From Podarcis raffonei (Eukaryota; Chordata; Lepidosauria; Squamata; Lacertidae): a DNA stretch of 64,000 nucleotides. A program made the translations under genes and the position numbers. Position 1 is the stretch's first letter; the number at the start of each line of letters is the position of its first letter. The notes beneath the pieces were generated by a model. That model was given only the letters and a program-made list of their open reading frames with translations, made no database searches and was not told the origin of the DNA. Where the stretch lies: NCBI RefSeq assembly GCF_027172205.1, contig NC_070619.1, forward strand, positions 1,498,001-1,562,000, written 5' to 3'. Positions 53,661 through 64,000 of this stretch are shown here, in pieces.

Positions 53661-54238
53661 CAGTGAGGCCGAGAGGGGGGTCTTGTCCTCTGGGCAGCCC
53701 AGGACCTCCAGACACGCTGCCCAGGCCCTTGCCCTGGGGAGGTCACCTCCCTGCTGCCAACACAGCAATTCACCCCTGGAGGCACACTCCATTGTCTCTT
53801 GAGACAGGCGGATGCCACACACACACACACCGCCATCATCTCAGACCACTGGCTGGAGGAACTTTTGATGGGGCTCCGGAGGTTCCCCCTCCCAGCTCTA
53901 AGAGGCATTCCCTGCTCTTGGAAGGGCATGCGTCTTCTGATTAGAGACATTTTCCTTCCTCGTGCAGCCAGCAGGGAATGTCTTCTCTTAGGACCAGGGA
54001 AGGAAAACCTGCAGAGTCTGGGTGTTGCTGGATTCCGTCTCCCATCACTCCCGCCTGTCTGCAATGCCGGCTGGGCTGAGGGAAGCCGGAGTCCCGTGAC
54101 ATCTAGAGAGCTCCTCCCTGTCTCTGCCAAACAAGCTTCTTCAGAAAGAACGTGCATCTTTTATCCTTCACGCTGCTCCCTGCTTACATCATACCCTCCA
54201 ACATTTCTCTCATGAAAATAAGAACATCCATCCTAAGG

Positions 54239-54489
54239 CATGGGTAGGCAAACTAAGGCCCGGGGGCCGGATCCGGCCCAATCGCCTTCTAAATCTGGCC
54301 CATGATTCAGCGGGAATCAGCGTGTTTTTACATGAGTAGAATGTGCCCTTTTATTTAAAATGCACCTCTTGATTATTTGTGGGGCATAGGAATTCGTTCA
54401 TTTTTTCCCTTCCAAAATATAGCCCGGCCCCCCACAAGGTCTGAGGGACAGTGGACCGGCCCCCTGCTGAAAAAGGTTGCTGACCCCTG
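54239..54489. mobile_element. hAT-type MITE (251 bp) with exact 8-bp TSD
   Basis: TCCTAAGG is duplicated at 54231-54238 and 54490-54497. Ends CATGGGTAGGCAAAC and GTTGCTGACCCCTG are weakly inverted. Same family as 1-155. Confidence 0.85.
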
Positions 54490-54764
54490 TCCTAAGGAAA
54501 AGCAGGACATTCTGGGATTAATCAGAAACTGGGACGGCTTTTGTAAATCTGGGACTGTCCCTGGAAAAAAGGGATACGTGGAGGGTCTGTTCTTGGAAAC
54601 ATGCTTTGAGACCCAAGCCCCAAATGCCAGCAATCTGCTCCAGCTTCTGAGAGATTCTCCCAAGCATCTCTTAGCACTCATAAAGGCTGAAAACGTGACT
54701 TTAAAAAAAGAAAGAAAGAAACGGAGGATGTGAGAGAGCCAGCTTTTATCCAACTAGAATGAGA

Positions 54765-54970
54765 ATGGTTGAGTTGGAAGAGATTCCCCGGTCCTCTAGT
54801 CCAACTTTCTGCAATGCCGGAATCTCAGCTGATGGCAATCCAAGCTCTGCTTCCAAACTTCCAAGGAAGGAGAGTCTGCAACCTCCCGAAGGAGACCATT
54901 CCACTGTCGAACGGATCTTGCCAACAACAGAAAGTTACTCCTAATGTTTAGTTGGAATCTCCTTCCTTGT
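54765..54970 (-). mobile_element. CR1 LINE 3' end
   Basis: GTTGAGTTGGAAGAGATTCC and TAGTCCAACTTTCTGCAATG, then the reverse-complement coding end CCGAAGGAGACCATTCCAC. Confidence 0.7.
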
Positions 54971-55499
54971 AACTATCATGAGACCAAAGAGGAGAACCGT
55001 AGAGAACAAAAATGAGACAGGCACATGATTGTTTTAAGCCGGCAGCATGATGACACAAGAGGAAAAAGAACGGCAAGGCCAGAGGATGGCACATCTGGAA
55101 GAAGAAGGGAGGACAGCAGGGAGCAGTGGTTGCCTAATTGAAGCTGGAGAAGCCTGCCAGGCCCAGCCCTGCCCTGGCGATATGGAGAGGCAGGGTAGGG
55201 CCAAAATACAGCTGTAAATGTGAACAAGCGGCCGGCCAGCCTCCCCCCCCCCCCGCACCATTGTTGCTGCTTTTCGCTCTTGGCCACTTTTATAGAAAGG
55301 GAAGCTTTCTCCGCAGGCGCCACTCCATTTTCTAGGGTCAGCCAGTCAAGTTCATGAAGCGGCAGATATTTAAAATAACAACAAAAGCCGCACAGAAGAC
55401 TTGGCGCAGAAAAGTAAATAGCGGCGCACCGGTGAATTTCCGGGGCCTGTGCAGCTAATGGCACCCAAGGCCAACACCCTCCTTCTCCCTTGGGCTGCG

Positions 55500-55505
55500 T
55501 TTATT
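55500..55505 (-). terminator. ARMC6: ARMC6 poly(A) signal
   Basis: AATAAA on the minus strand (CAGGAATAAACGCAG), 76 bp past the ARMC6 stop, giving a short 3' UTR. Confidence 0.6.
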
Positions 55506-55580
55506 CCTGTCTGCAAGTCCATCTTGCTCTCCGCTCATCCCCACTGCTTTCAACCCCCCGTTTCCCGGCGTCTCCGGGTG

Positions 55581-58500
55581 TCAGCGCGCCAGGCTGCCCT
55601 TCTGGCCCGTCCAGAGCTCCCTCAGCTCCACCTGGCAGCCCAGGTCCCTCAAGGCGGCCTTGGCCACGTCCTCGCACGTCCGGTGGGTGGCCCGGGCCTC
55701 GGCGATCAAGTCCTCAGCGCCCATTTCCAGAATGAGCTGGGAGAAATCCCGAGTGTGGGAGACGAGGTTGCGGATCAGCATGCAGGCTTGTTTCTGGACG
55801 GAGAAAGAGAAAAATGGCAAACGATTCACTTCATTAGCAGAAGAAAGCGCCCAGCGTCGCCTGGGAACTCTGAGAAGCAACAACAAAAATATCAGTGCCA
55901 TTTCGATTCAAAATCATTCAAAATGTCGCATCCGAATGAAACCTGCGCCTTGATCTCAAGGACCACTATGCAATTTTTGAATAAAATCAGCACCATTTTG
56001 AAAGGTTCTGCTCGCCACCTTGAGTCAAAACTTGTACCCCTACGCAGGCAGAAAACTGCTCCTTGATCTCAGAAACCATCATGCAGACGTTGTCTATGGT
56101 ACCTTAAGAGATGTCCAAATGTAAGGGCGAGGAGAGAAACAGCTCTCCAAAATATAGGGCACCTTAAACAACATTGATACACTTCCTAAGTGGTTTACAC
56201 TTAATGAAAACGTACATTATTTAAGAAATTATAATGTTCGCAATACCAATAAAATCAACAGTGTGTTAAAAAAGGTATCTAATATTGCACTCTAGGGATT
56301 CATTGTGTGGTTTTCCAATATGGTGTTAAGATGTTTGTGTTAATTTCAGTAGGCATTCTCTGAGTAGGACTAATACTACTAATAGTAACAATTTTATTAT
56401 TTATGCCCGCCTCTCTGGCTGGGTTTCCCCAGTCATTTTGGGTGGCTTCCAACACACATAAAAACAGAATAGAACGTTAAACATAAAAAGCTTCCCAGGA
56501 CAGGACTGCCTAAGTCAGATAGTTGTTTATCTCCTTGACGTCTGATGGGAGGGTGTACCACAGGGAGGGTGCCACCACCAAGAAGGCCCTTTGCCTGGTT
56601 CCCTGTGCTGAGGCCGTTTAGGGCTTTCAAGGTCAGCATCAACGCTTTGAATTGTGCTCGGAAACATACTGGGAGCCAATGTAGCTCTTTCAGGACAGGT
56701 GTAATATGACCTCGGTGGCCACTTCCCTTCACCAGTCTGGCTGCCACATTCTGGATTAGTTGTAGTTTCCGGGTCACCTTCAAAGGTAGCCCCACATAGA
56801 GCGCATCGCAGTAGTCTAAGTGGGAGATAACCAGAGCATGCACCACTCTGGCAAGACAGTCGGCGGGCAGGGAGGGTCTCAGCCTGCGTACCAGGTGGAG
56901 CTGGGAGACAGCTGCCCTGGACACAGAATTGACCTGTGCCTCCATGGACAGCTTTGAGTCCAAAATCACAGTTGCCCCATTCAGGACCAGGGAGTCCCCC
57001 ACACCTGCCTGCCCTGTCCCCCAGAAACAGTAGTTCCAACACCAGATGCAGCCCATCTTATACCCTTGTGGGAAAGCAGGCTTGATACCTTCAGAGGTAA
57101 TTGTGGTTACGCCAGGGCAGAGGGTGGGTGAAAGAGCGACTCCTGTCTCTCACAGCGCAAAATTGTTACCTGCACGCCAGCTTCCTTGGGGTGCATCTTC
57201 ATGGCCTGCAGCGCTGCCAAGGCCCCGCCCCCTTCCATGATGACCCGGCAGTTCTCGGGCTTCCGCAGCGCCAGCATGCACAAGGCCGCACAACTCTGCT
57301 CACACACCTGAGGGCGGAAACGCAGGCAGCCATGTTCAACCGACTGACGACACACTTGCATTTTTATTATACAGCAAGCTTGACGCCACTCTTGCATTTT
57401 ATCGTACAGTAATATTATTTCTGCAAGTTTAAGTTCTTTTCAACTGCTTTTAATATAGTGTAACATTTATTTTTTTATTAAATATGCATGCCGCCCCTTC
57501 CAACTCTACAATTCTATGATCCCTTGGAACAGGGCAGAGCGTGCACACACCCTCTTTCTTCTGGAGGGGGCTGATCCAGGGGAGGGGGACAAAAGATGAG
57601 GGAGGGGGTTCAAGAACAGCAAAGGAACTGGGAGCAACCAAGGAGAGCCAATGTGGTGTAGTGGTTAAAGCAGTGGTTTTCAACCAGTGTGCTGTGGCAC
57701 CCTGGGGTGCCTTGAAGGATGATCAGGGGTGCAGCAGGCAGCACTGGCCTCTGTCCCTCTTTCCTTCCCTCCCTCCTCTGATGCCCTCTTGCCCCTCCGC
57801 CTCCCAAAGGCTTGCACAGCTGTTTGTTGCAGCAGCCCAGCCATAGGCTTCCCAGGGGAAAGGGGCCTCTGGGAGGCATCTCTCTTTGGGGCAGCTCAGA
57901 GACCAGGGGTGTCAGCAGTGGCTGCCTAGAGGACTCCCAAGAAGAGGGGAGAGGGGAGGAGGCTGAGGGAACACACAACAAGGGAAAGTGCTCAAAAAGG
58001 GATGAGGGGCTGCTGGTTCACCAGGAAGGGGGTGAGCCCCACAGGGGTGCCGCAAAAAGAATGTAGTTGGTCAAGGGAGTCGTGGACTCAAAAATGTTGA
58101 AAACCTCTGGGTTAGAGGGTCAGTATAGGACCCAGGAGACCTCACCCAATGAGGCCATGAAGCTCACTGGGTGACTCTTCTTCTTCTTCTTCTTTAGTGA
58201 TCACTCGTAGTCGAGTAAGATTGTCTTCCATAAACACAGTTTTATATGTGAGTTTGTAAGTTAATGTGAAGGCCAATTCTGGATCCACACGTCCTTCCAC
58301 AGCGGGGACATACTGTAGGTTTCCGGACAGGAGTTGATCACGGTGAGGGTTTGCCAAGTGTGCCTTTCTCTTAGCACGTTTCTCCCTTGCGTCCTGGGTT
58401 CAAGTGTCTTCAAAGCCCATGACACCTTTGGGAAAGGCTGTTCTCCAACTGGAGCGCTCGCAAGCCAGTGTTTCCCAGTTGTCTGTGTTTATACTACATT

Positions 58501-61500
58501 TTAAAAGATTTAAATCTCTTTTGTTGACCACCAGCATTACGCTTTCCATTTTTAAGTTCAGAATAGAGTAGTTTCTTTGGAGAATGATAATCAGGCATCC
58601 GCCCAACATGACCAGTCCAACGAAGTTGATGTTGAAGAATCATTGCTTCAACACTGGTGATCTTTGCTTCTTCCAGTACACTGATATTAGTTTGCCTGTC
58701 TTCCCAAGTGATGTGATTTTTTCGATGAGTTTGTGAAGTTGTTGTGCAAGTCTAATTCCGCCAACTTTGAAGACTTAGACAGGTATTCCATCAGACCCAC
58801 TGGGTTTGTTGTTTTTCATTTGGTTAATAGCTGTACACAACTCTCCCAGATTTGGAGATACTGCAAGCTCATCTCTAACGGGGGAGTTGCGGTTAAGGAG
58901 ATGCTGGTAATGTTTTTTCCTACGCGGTGCAATAGCTTCTTTATCGTTTAGTCTGTTGAGCGTAGGGGCAGATGCCATGATTTATTGGCCCATAGATGGT
59001 CTTTGTGGCTTTAAAGAAACTCTGTGCATCATGAGTGTTGGCTAAGTGCTGGATCTCTTGAGCTTTTTTCACCAGGTGTTCTTTAGTTCTCTGGTTCTTC
59101 TTTGAACCTCAGCCTTAGCGTTGGCATAGGGTTTTTTTTCTTAGTGTTGCAGTTTCTATCTCTTTGCCAGATCTGAAAGGCCTTCCTTTTCTTGTCAATA
59201 ATGTGTCCAATCTCACTGTCATTCTCATCAAACCAGTCCTGGTGTTTCTTGGTTTGGTATCCAATAGTTGTGAATACAGTGGTACCTCGCAAGACGAATG
59301 CCTCGCAAGACGGAAAACTCGCAAGACGAATTTCCCTATGGGCTTGCTTCGCAAGACGGAAACGTCTTGCAAGTTTGTTTCCTTTTTCTTAAAACCGTTA
59401 ATACAGTTGTGACTTGACTTCGAGGAGCAACTCATAGCACGCGGTGTGGTAGCCTTTTTTGAGGTTTTTAAAGACTTTGGTGATTTTTGAAGCTTTTCCA
59501 AAACTTTTCCGAAACCGTGCTTCGCAAGACGAAAAAATCGCAAGACGAAAAAACTCGCGGAACGAATTAATTTCGTCTTGCGAGGCACCACTGTAGTTGT
59601 GTGCGAATTTGTTTTATGCGTGTAGATCCGTGCACGCTGACCAACGCACAGTCTTCCCAGTATGGCTCTCTTCCAATGGTATGAGGATCACAATGACCGG
59701 TAGATTCTTCCTCCGCCTTCACAGCCGTCGTCACACACCGCTTGTCATCTTCCGCCTGTTCTGCCGTTGAGGACTTCTGGGATCATGCTTTCTCTAGCTC
59801 CTCCCCTTTGACCTTACCGCCTTGGGTGACCCTGCTGGGACTACGAGACTCCCGACTGCTGCGCTCACAAGGGCCCTAGGAACGTGCAAGCCCACTCCCC
59901 ATGACAAGGTGATGGGCTGGTTGGGGCCTCTCAGTCTAACCCCCTCACATCGTGGTCGTGAGGGTTACACCTGTAGAGGTGAACGACCTAACGCCGCTTT
60001 AAGCTGCTTGGAGGAAGAGGCGGGATAAATGCAACAGACCAGCCAATAAATGGCAGCCTCCTCTACCGACACCCACTCACCAAAGGGCTGCCGAGGTGCC
60101 GAGTCATGGCCAGCACGATGAGGTCTGTCCCTCCAGCATTGACGATGGCGTCCTTCACGTCGTCGTTGCCCGCAATCGCCTGGATGGCGCTCATCACCTG
60201 CTTCACCAGGTCCTACAATCCGCAGCGGAAGGGCAAAGACCCAAGGCGTGAGGACAGGTTTGAAACGAAAGCCACACGGTCGCAGAGTTGGAAGGGACCC
60301 TGGGGTCCTCTAGTCCCACCCGCTGCAATGCAGGAATCTCAGCTCCAGCATCCAGGACAGACGGACACCCCACCAAGTCAGCTAAAGCTTAGATCTGGGG
60401 TGGAGAAACAAATACTAAGAAACTGGAAAAACAAATACTATTCTTTTTTTAGGGGAGCAGCTGTAGCTCCAAGGCAGAGCATCTGCTTCCCAAGGGTCTA
60501 GATTCAGGTAGGTGGTCTGATGCAGTCAGAATAAAAAATTGTCCAGTAACACCTTAGAGACCAACTCAGGTGGATCTGAAGAAGTGTGCATGCGCACAAA
60601 AGCTTCTACCCAGAACAAACTTAGCTGGTCTCTAAGATGCTAATGGGCATTTTTATTATTATTATTATTTCGACTCCTTTCCAAGATGATGATGAAGATT
60701 TCTATACCGCCCTCCATCTGAAGATCACAGGGCAGTTTGCAATATAAGAACACAATACTATAATAACAAACAAAAACTCCCCCATGCAAAGTTTAAAAGG
60801 CCATAGAGTCTTCTTTTCATTACTAATATTACCCAACGCAAGCCCACGGAAATGAAAATGGTCGTCTGCGCTGCAGTTGGGACAGCCTCCCTAACGCTTT
60901 TGGCTTTTATGTATCTGAAAGTCCCTTTGCTTTTAGCTGCTTTTACCCCAAAAAGGGGGGGGGAGTTTTGGAGCATTGGTGAGAAAACTCTCAAAAGTCC
61001 CTGATCCTGTGGGATTCATTATTCTGAAATCAACTTTTCCAGGAGGAGTTCGGTCTCAGACTTCCTTTCAAACAAAACACAGATCAACAAAAACTAAAAA
61101 AAATGAGTGAAAATGAGTTTAATCCCTGGCATTTCTGGAATGTCCCCTGGAACCCTGGGGAACGGCTGCCAGCCAGTGTCGGTAATACTGAGCTAGATGG
61201 ATTGCTGGCGCAGTGCAATATGAAGATGCTGCCTAGATTTTTAGTCCATCAGTCCTTCCTTCAGAATAATGAGGACCGAAATCTTGATCTATTTCGATCC
61301 ACTGCATATTCACAGATCAGGCCAGCACTGCCTGGAGTGCCCCTGCCAGTCAGAGTAGGCACTACTGGTTTGGACAGACACAATGATCGGACACGGCAGC
61401 TACCTACATTCGTAGTACCTGGTGGTCAATGCAGTCGGCCAGCAGCGCCACCATGAAGTTTAAACCGCCCAGGTCCACAATCTCCTGGCAGAACTCATTC

Positions 61501-64000
61501 CGGACAGAGAGGCGCCCCAGAGTGGCACAGATCTCCCTCAGGACGCTGCAGTCGTCGGGGAAGGCTGAGAGGAGGAGGAGGAGGAGGAAGAGAAAGCGAG
61601 ATGGTCTATGAATCATACCTGATTGTGAAAAGTAAAAGTGAGCTTTTGGGCTTCATACATGCAGAAGAAAAGGAATTTGAAAAACGGCAATTACTGATTC
61701 ATTGAGGATTTGATGATTTGTGGAGTAACCTCACTTGTAGATAAGAATAAGAATTTATTATTTATATTCCACCCATCTGGCTGGGTTTCCTCAGCCACTG
61801 TGGGCGGCTTCCAACAAAAATTAAAAATACAATAAACAGCAGTCATTAAAAACTTCCCTAAACAGGGCTGCCTTCAGATGTCATCTAAACGTCTGATAGT
61901 TGTTTTTTTCCTTGACATCTGATGGGAGGGCGTTCCACAGGGCGGGTACCACTACCAAGAAGGCCCTCTGCATGGTTCCCTGTAACTTGGCTTCTCGCAG
62001 TGAGGGAACCGCCAGAAGACCTCAGCGCTAGATCTCAGTGTCTGGGCAGAACAATGGGGGTGGAGACGCTCCTTCAGGTATACTGGGCCGAGGCTGTTTA
62101 GGGCTTTCAGGGTAACTCTAGAATCGAATTCCCCCCCTCCCTCTGGCCTGATCCAGAAGGGCTCTCCTTGCGTTCCCCTGGGTGGGGAGGAAGGGGCAAC
62201 GCTTCTACCTTTGGCGGCTTCGATGAGGACCCTCAGTCCGCCGTGCTCCGTCACAATCATCTTGGCGTGCTCGTGGGCGTGGCCAAAGGGCACCCGGATA
62301 TCGTCGTCGAAGGTCATGAAGCGCAGCCCCGCGCAGGCCTCCCGGACCACATCGGCCCGGTCCCCATGGCGGACAACGGCCCCGACCAGCAGGGAGAGGA
62401 CGCCGCCTTTCACCAGGTCCTGCCGGTTCTGCTCGTGCTTGAGGGACGCCTGCCGGACGCAGCGGCTCGTGGCCAAGGTCAGGTCGCCATCGTCTTGCCG
62501 CTCCCGCAAGACCCGCAGAAGCAGCTCCTGCCCGGGGGCATCGAGGAGGTCAGGCTGGCCGTCCAGGAGGGCGGAGAGGGCGCGGAGGGCTTTGAGGAGG
62601 GAGCAGCCTTCCTCACAAGCCAGGCGGCAGGCGGCCAGCACGGCAGGATAAGCGCCCTTCTGCCCCGCCAAGTAGCGGACGGCCATCTCCTGCCGGCACT
62701 GCTCCGCAAAGCTCACCAGCAGCTCGTCCACCGCGCCCGAGTCGGCATCAGCAACTGCCTTCTGCAAGGAGTCCAGCGTCTGCGGAAGGAAAGGAGCGAG
62801 TAGGGCTGGGCAATAGCTGGTTTTCAACATCGCGGGAAATCGCCAGCTACGCATTGCGACACACCAGGAGATCACAATGGCTGATCTAAGGACGGGGCTG
62901 GTGTTTAACATTGCGATACCATTTTGCACCTGGCTAGGTGAAGATGCCTGGGTGCCAGGAAGGCGCCTGGCGTTTCCACCACCTGGAGGTGCCTGCCTGG
63001 GGGTCCTTGGGTTTGGGATACCCCATCCTGTAGAACTCCATTTTATCGGCAATCAGAATGAATTTCAGGAACCCAAAAGCCCTATTAAAAAATATGACCT
63101 TCGAGCCGTCTGGCCCCCAAATGGCAAGTAGGCATTCCACTCTGCCGACCGTAACCCTGGTTGAAGGAGCCGTTTGACGCCCAGCTTATATATTTCACCT
63201 TCTGGTGCTTAGGGCCCTAGGGACCTGCTTAGCACTTATGAGTCAGGCCACTGAGCTCAGTATTACAGAACAAGTGCTGCCCACCCACTGAGCTGTGCTC
63301 CTTTCCTAAGAAATAAACCAAGATTCTAGTGCTCATGGTTTTGATTAAAGCCCTGGCTTCAATAGGAATACAGTCATACCTCGTGTTGCGTTCCGCTCTT
63401 CTTACGGACTTCCAGCTTACGAATGTGGCAAACCCAGAAGTGTTTACTTCCGGGTTCGCCCCCCGTGCATGCGCAGAAGAGGCGCTCTAGTTGTGGACTT
63501 TTTGGGGTGCAAATGGCACCTCGAAACGGATTAATTCCACCACTAGAGGTACCACTGTAGAGGGAACATTCCCAGCCCAACTTCAGGATGCCTGGGATTC
63601 AGCCTGAGGTCCTTGTGGTGCCACTGGGCCACGGCCCCTTCCCAAAGCGACCCCTGGGGCTTTCCTCCCTTCTTGGGCGGCCCCAGGCACCCTTCTCACC
63701 TGCAAAACAGCATGCTGTGGCTCTTGCCCATCCACAGAGGCGGAATTGGGGGCTGTCTTCACTATGTTGCTTAAGTCAACGCCTGGAGAAAAGACACGGA
63801 GCAGTGGGGGCAATGAGTAGGGGCCCTCAGTAGGGATTCGTAGAACAGCAGAGAAGGCTGTGCCATCTCAGGTCTACCCAGCCAGTTAAAAACATCTCTT
63901 CAAAAAACCACACCTTGAGACTCAAACTGCTGGACGGCTTCGATCACGGCCTCTTCCGGATCCATGCCAAGGTCGCTGATGTTCTCCTGCACAACATCGT
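55581..64000 (-). CDS. ARMC6: Armadillo repeat-containing protein 6, nearly complete
   Basis: Armadillo-repeat protein of poorly known function; the repeats form a helical protein-binding scaffold. Exons: 63914-64000 (partial), 63700-63782, 62209-62779, 61419-61564, 60081-60212, 57170-57307, 55581-55793. Phases agree and give 455 aa plus TGA at 55581-55583. Only about 11 N-terminal residues lie off the right edge. Conserved stretches: [116 protein letters not shown], and the end [18 protein letters not shown]. Repeats run from about residue 60 to 440. In mammals it is head to head with SUGP2; here both are on the same strand. Introns hold L2, hAT, SINE and MITE copies. Very sure. Confidence 0.97.
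56365..57010 (-). mobile_element. L2/CR1-clade LINE 3' part
   Basis: Minus strand encodes [40 protein letters not shown] and [20 protein letters not shown]. One of the longest copies here, in the last ARMC6 intron. Confidence 0.87.
57646..58190 (+). mobile_element. tRNA-derived SINE split by a hAT element
   Basis: The head GCCAATGTGGTGTAGTGGTT at 57650 and the continuation GACCCAGGAGACCTCACCCA, ATGAAGCTCACTGGGTGACT (58130-58175) belong to one SINE. The hAT copy lies between them. Confidence 0.7.
57671..58109. mobile_element. hAT (Charlie-like) element, 439 bp
   Basis: Ends CAGTGGTTTTCAACCAGTG and GTTGAAAACCTCTG are the classic Charlie-type inverted termini. Flanks GGTTAAAG and GGTTAGAG are an 8-bp duplication with one change. 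No intact transposase. Confidence 0.85.
58185..59640 (-). mobile_element. Non-LTR retrotransposon with Cys-rich tail, copy 2, holding a MITE
   Basis: Minus strand shows reverse-transcriptase pieces ([21 protein letters not shown]-type motif near 58790, then [20 protein letters not shown] near 58570) and a tail with [13 protein letters not shown] near 58300. The order fits a LINE with a terminal zinc-finger-like domain. Diverged; clade not assigned. Interrupted at 59277-59593. Confidence 0.7.
59277..59593. mobile_element. Tigger/pogo-like MITE (317 bp), TA target site
   Basis: CAGTGGTACCTCGCAAGACG and CGTCTTGCGAGGCACCACTG are inverted ends with TA on both sides. The motif CGCAAGACG recurs repeatedly in both end regions, in direct and inverted form. 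It was inserted into the LINE at 58185-59640. Confidence 0.9.
60275..60360 (-). mobile_element. CR1-type tail fragment
   Basis: GCAGAGTTGGAAGGGACCCT, then CTAGTCCCACCCGCTGCAAT and GCAGGAATCTCAGCTCCAGC. Reverse CR1 3' end beside ARMC6 exon 60081-60212. Confidence 0.65.
60655..60800 (-). mobile_element. L2-like 3' end with TTA microsatellite
   Basis: TTATTATTATTATT, then GATTTCTATACCGCCCTCC and GATCACAGGGCAGTTTGCAA. Confidence 0.5.
61125..61400 (+). mobile_element. tRNA-derived SINE bodies, two overlapping pieces
   Basis: AATCCCTGGCATTTCTGG, GGCTGCCAGCCAGTGTCGGT and AATACTGAGCTAGATGGATT, then a second copy of the middle at 61335 (CTGCCAGTCAGAGTAGGCAC). Family of 13863-14050. Confidence 0.55.
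61740..62115 (-). mobile_element. L2/CR1-clade LINE 3' part
   Basis: TTATTATTTATATTCCACCC, GGGAGGGCGTTCCACAGGGC, CGAGGCTGTTTAGGGCTTTC. Lies just past the donor of the ARMC6 large exon. Confidence 0.8.
62209..62779 (-). CDS. ARMC6: ARMC6 large exon (first armadillo repeats)
   Basis: 571 bp from CTTCCGCAG to a GTAGAA donor. It encodes [20 protein letters not shown] through [12 protein letters not shown]-rich third positions (leucine CTG, alanine GCC) contrast with the AT-rich repeats around it. Confidence 0.96.
62800..62935. mobile_element. GATATATC-family element, copy 6 (one end, diverged)
   Basis: TAGGGCTGGGCAATAGCTGG, TTTTCAACATCGCGGGAAAT and a second TTTAACATTGCGATACC. It shows the CTGGTTTTCAACATCGCG signature of the family. 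Confidence 0.5.
63371..63557. mobile_element. Tigger/pogo-like MITE (187 bp), TA target site
   Basis: CAGTCATACCTCGTGTTGCG and CTAGAGGTACCACTG with TA on each side. Contains CAGAAGTGTTTACTTCCGGG, a hairpin arm shared with 40818-41065. Confidence 0.85.

Noticed and set aside
62211-62651. 146-codon arginine/serine-rich plus frame
   Set aside because: Antisense shadow of the ARMC6 large exon.

Overview
This is a vertebrate nuclear window, almost certainly from a squamate reptile. The genes are intron-rich with GT/AG splice sites. The interspersed repeats are a lizard mix: a full Sauria-type tRNA SINE, a BovB LINE 3' end, many L2/CR1-clade LINE copies, CR1-tailed tRNA SINEs, hAT and Tigger/mariner MITEs and several solo LTRs. 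A lacertid-like lizard is my guess, but that is inference only.

Four protein-coding genes can be read exon by exon with consistent phases. (1) 408-17728, minus: the N-terminal 558 codons of a class 4 semaphorin (signal peptide, sema domain, PSI), whose Ig, membrane and tail exons lie off the left edge. A GC-rich TATA/E-box promoter lies upstream near 20.3 kb. (2) 28123-39921, minus: complete SUGP2 in nine coding exons (1011 aa), with a non-coding first exon ending at 42140 in a CpG island carrying six NRF1-like sites. (3) 46069-51919, plus: an unrecognised gene of at least five phase-0 exons (260 codons), acidic then proline-rich, ending VRLETE. (4) 55581-64000, minus: ARMC6, seven coding exons, lacking only about 11 N-terminal residues that lie off the right edge.

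SUGP2 and ARMC6 are neighbours in mammals (human 19p13.11), so the block is syntenic. There they are head to head; here both are on the minus strand with the unknown plus-strand gene between them. A class 4 semaphorin beside SUGP2 is not a mammalian arrangement and suggests a paralogue absent from mammals, perhaps a SEMA4E type.

The introns and intergenic DNA are a layered repeat record. Best resolved are a 2.05 kb non-autonomous LINE with an intact 222-codon ORF and a 16 bp target-site duplication (10637-12689), an old LTR split by two younger solo LTRs (46.6-48.7 kb), a repeat split by both an LTR and a MITE (38.0-39.3 kb), hAT elements inside tRNA SINEs (13.4 and 57.7 kb), and a dispersed GATATATC-rich element in six places. 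Two repeat-free AT-rich stretches in semaphorin introns look like conserved non-coding elements. No rRNA, functional tRNA gene, CRISPR array or prokaryotic feature is present.
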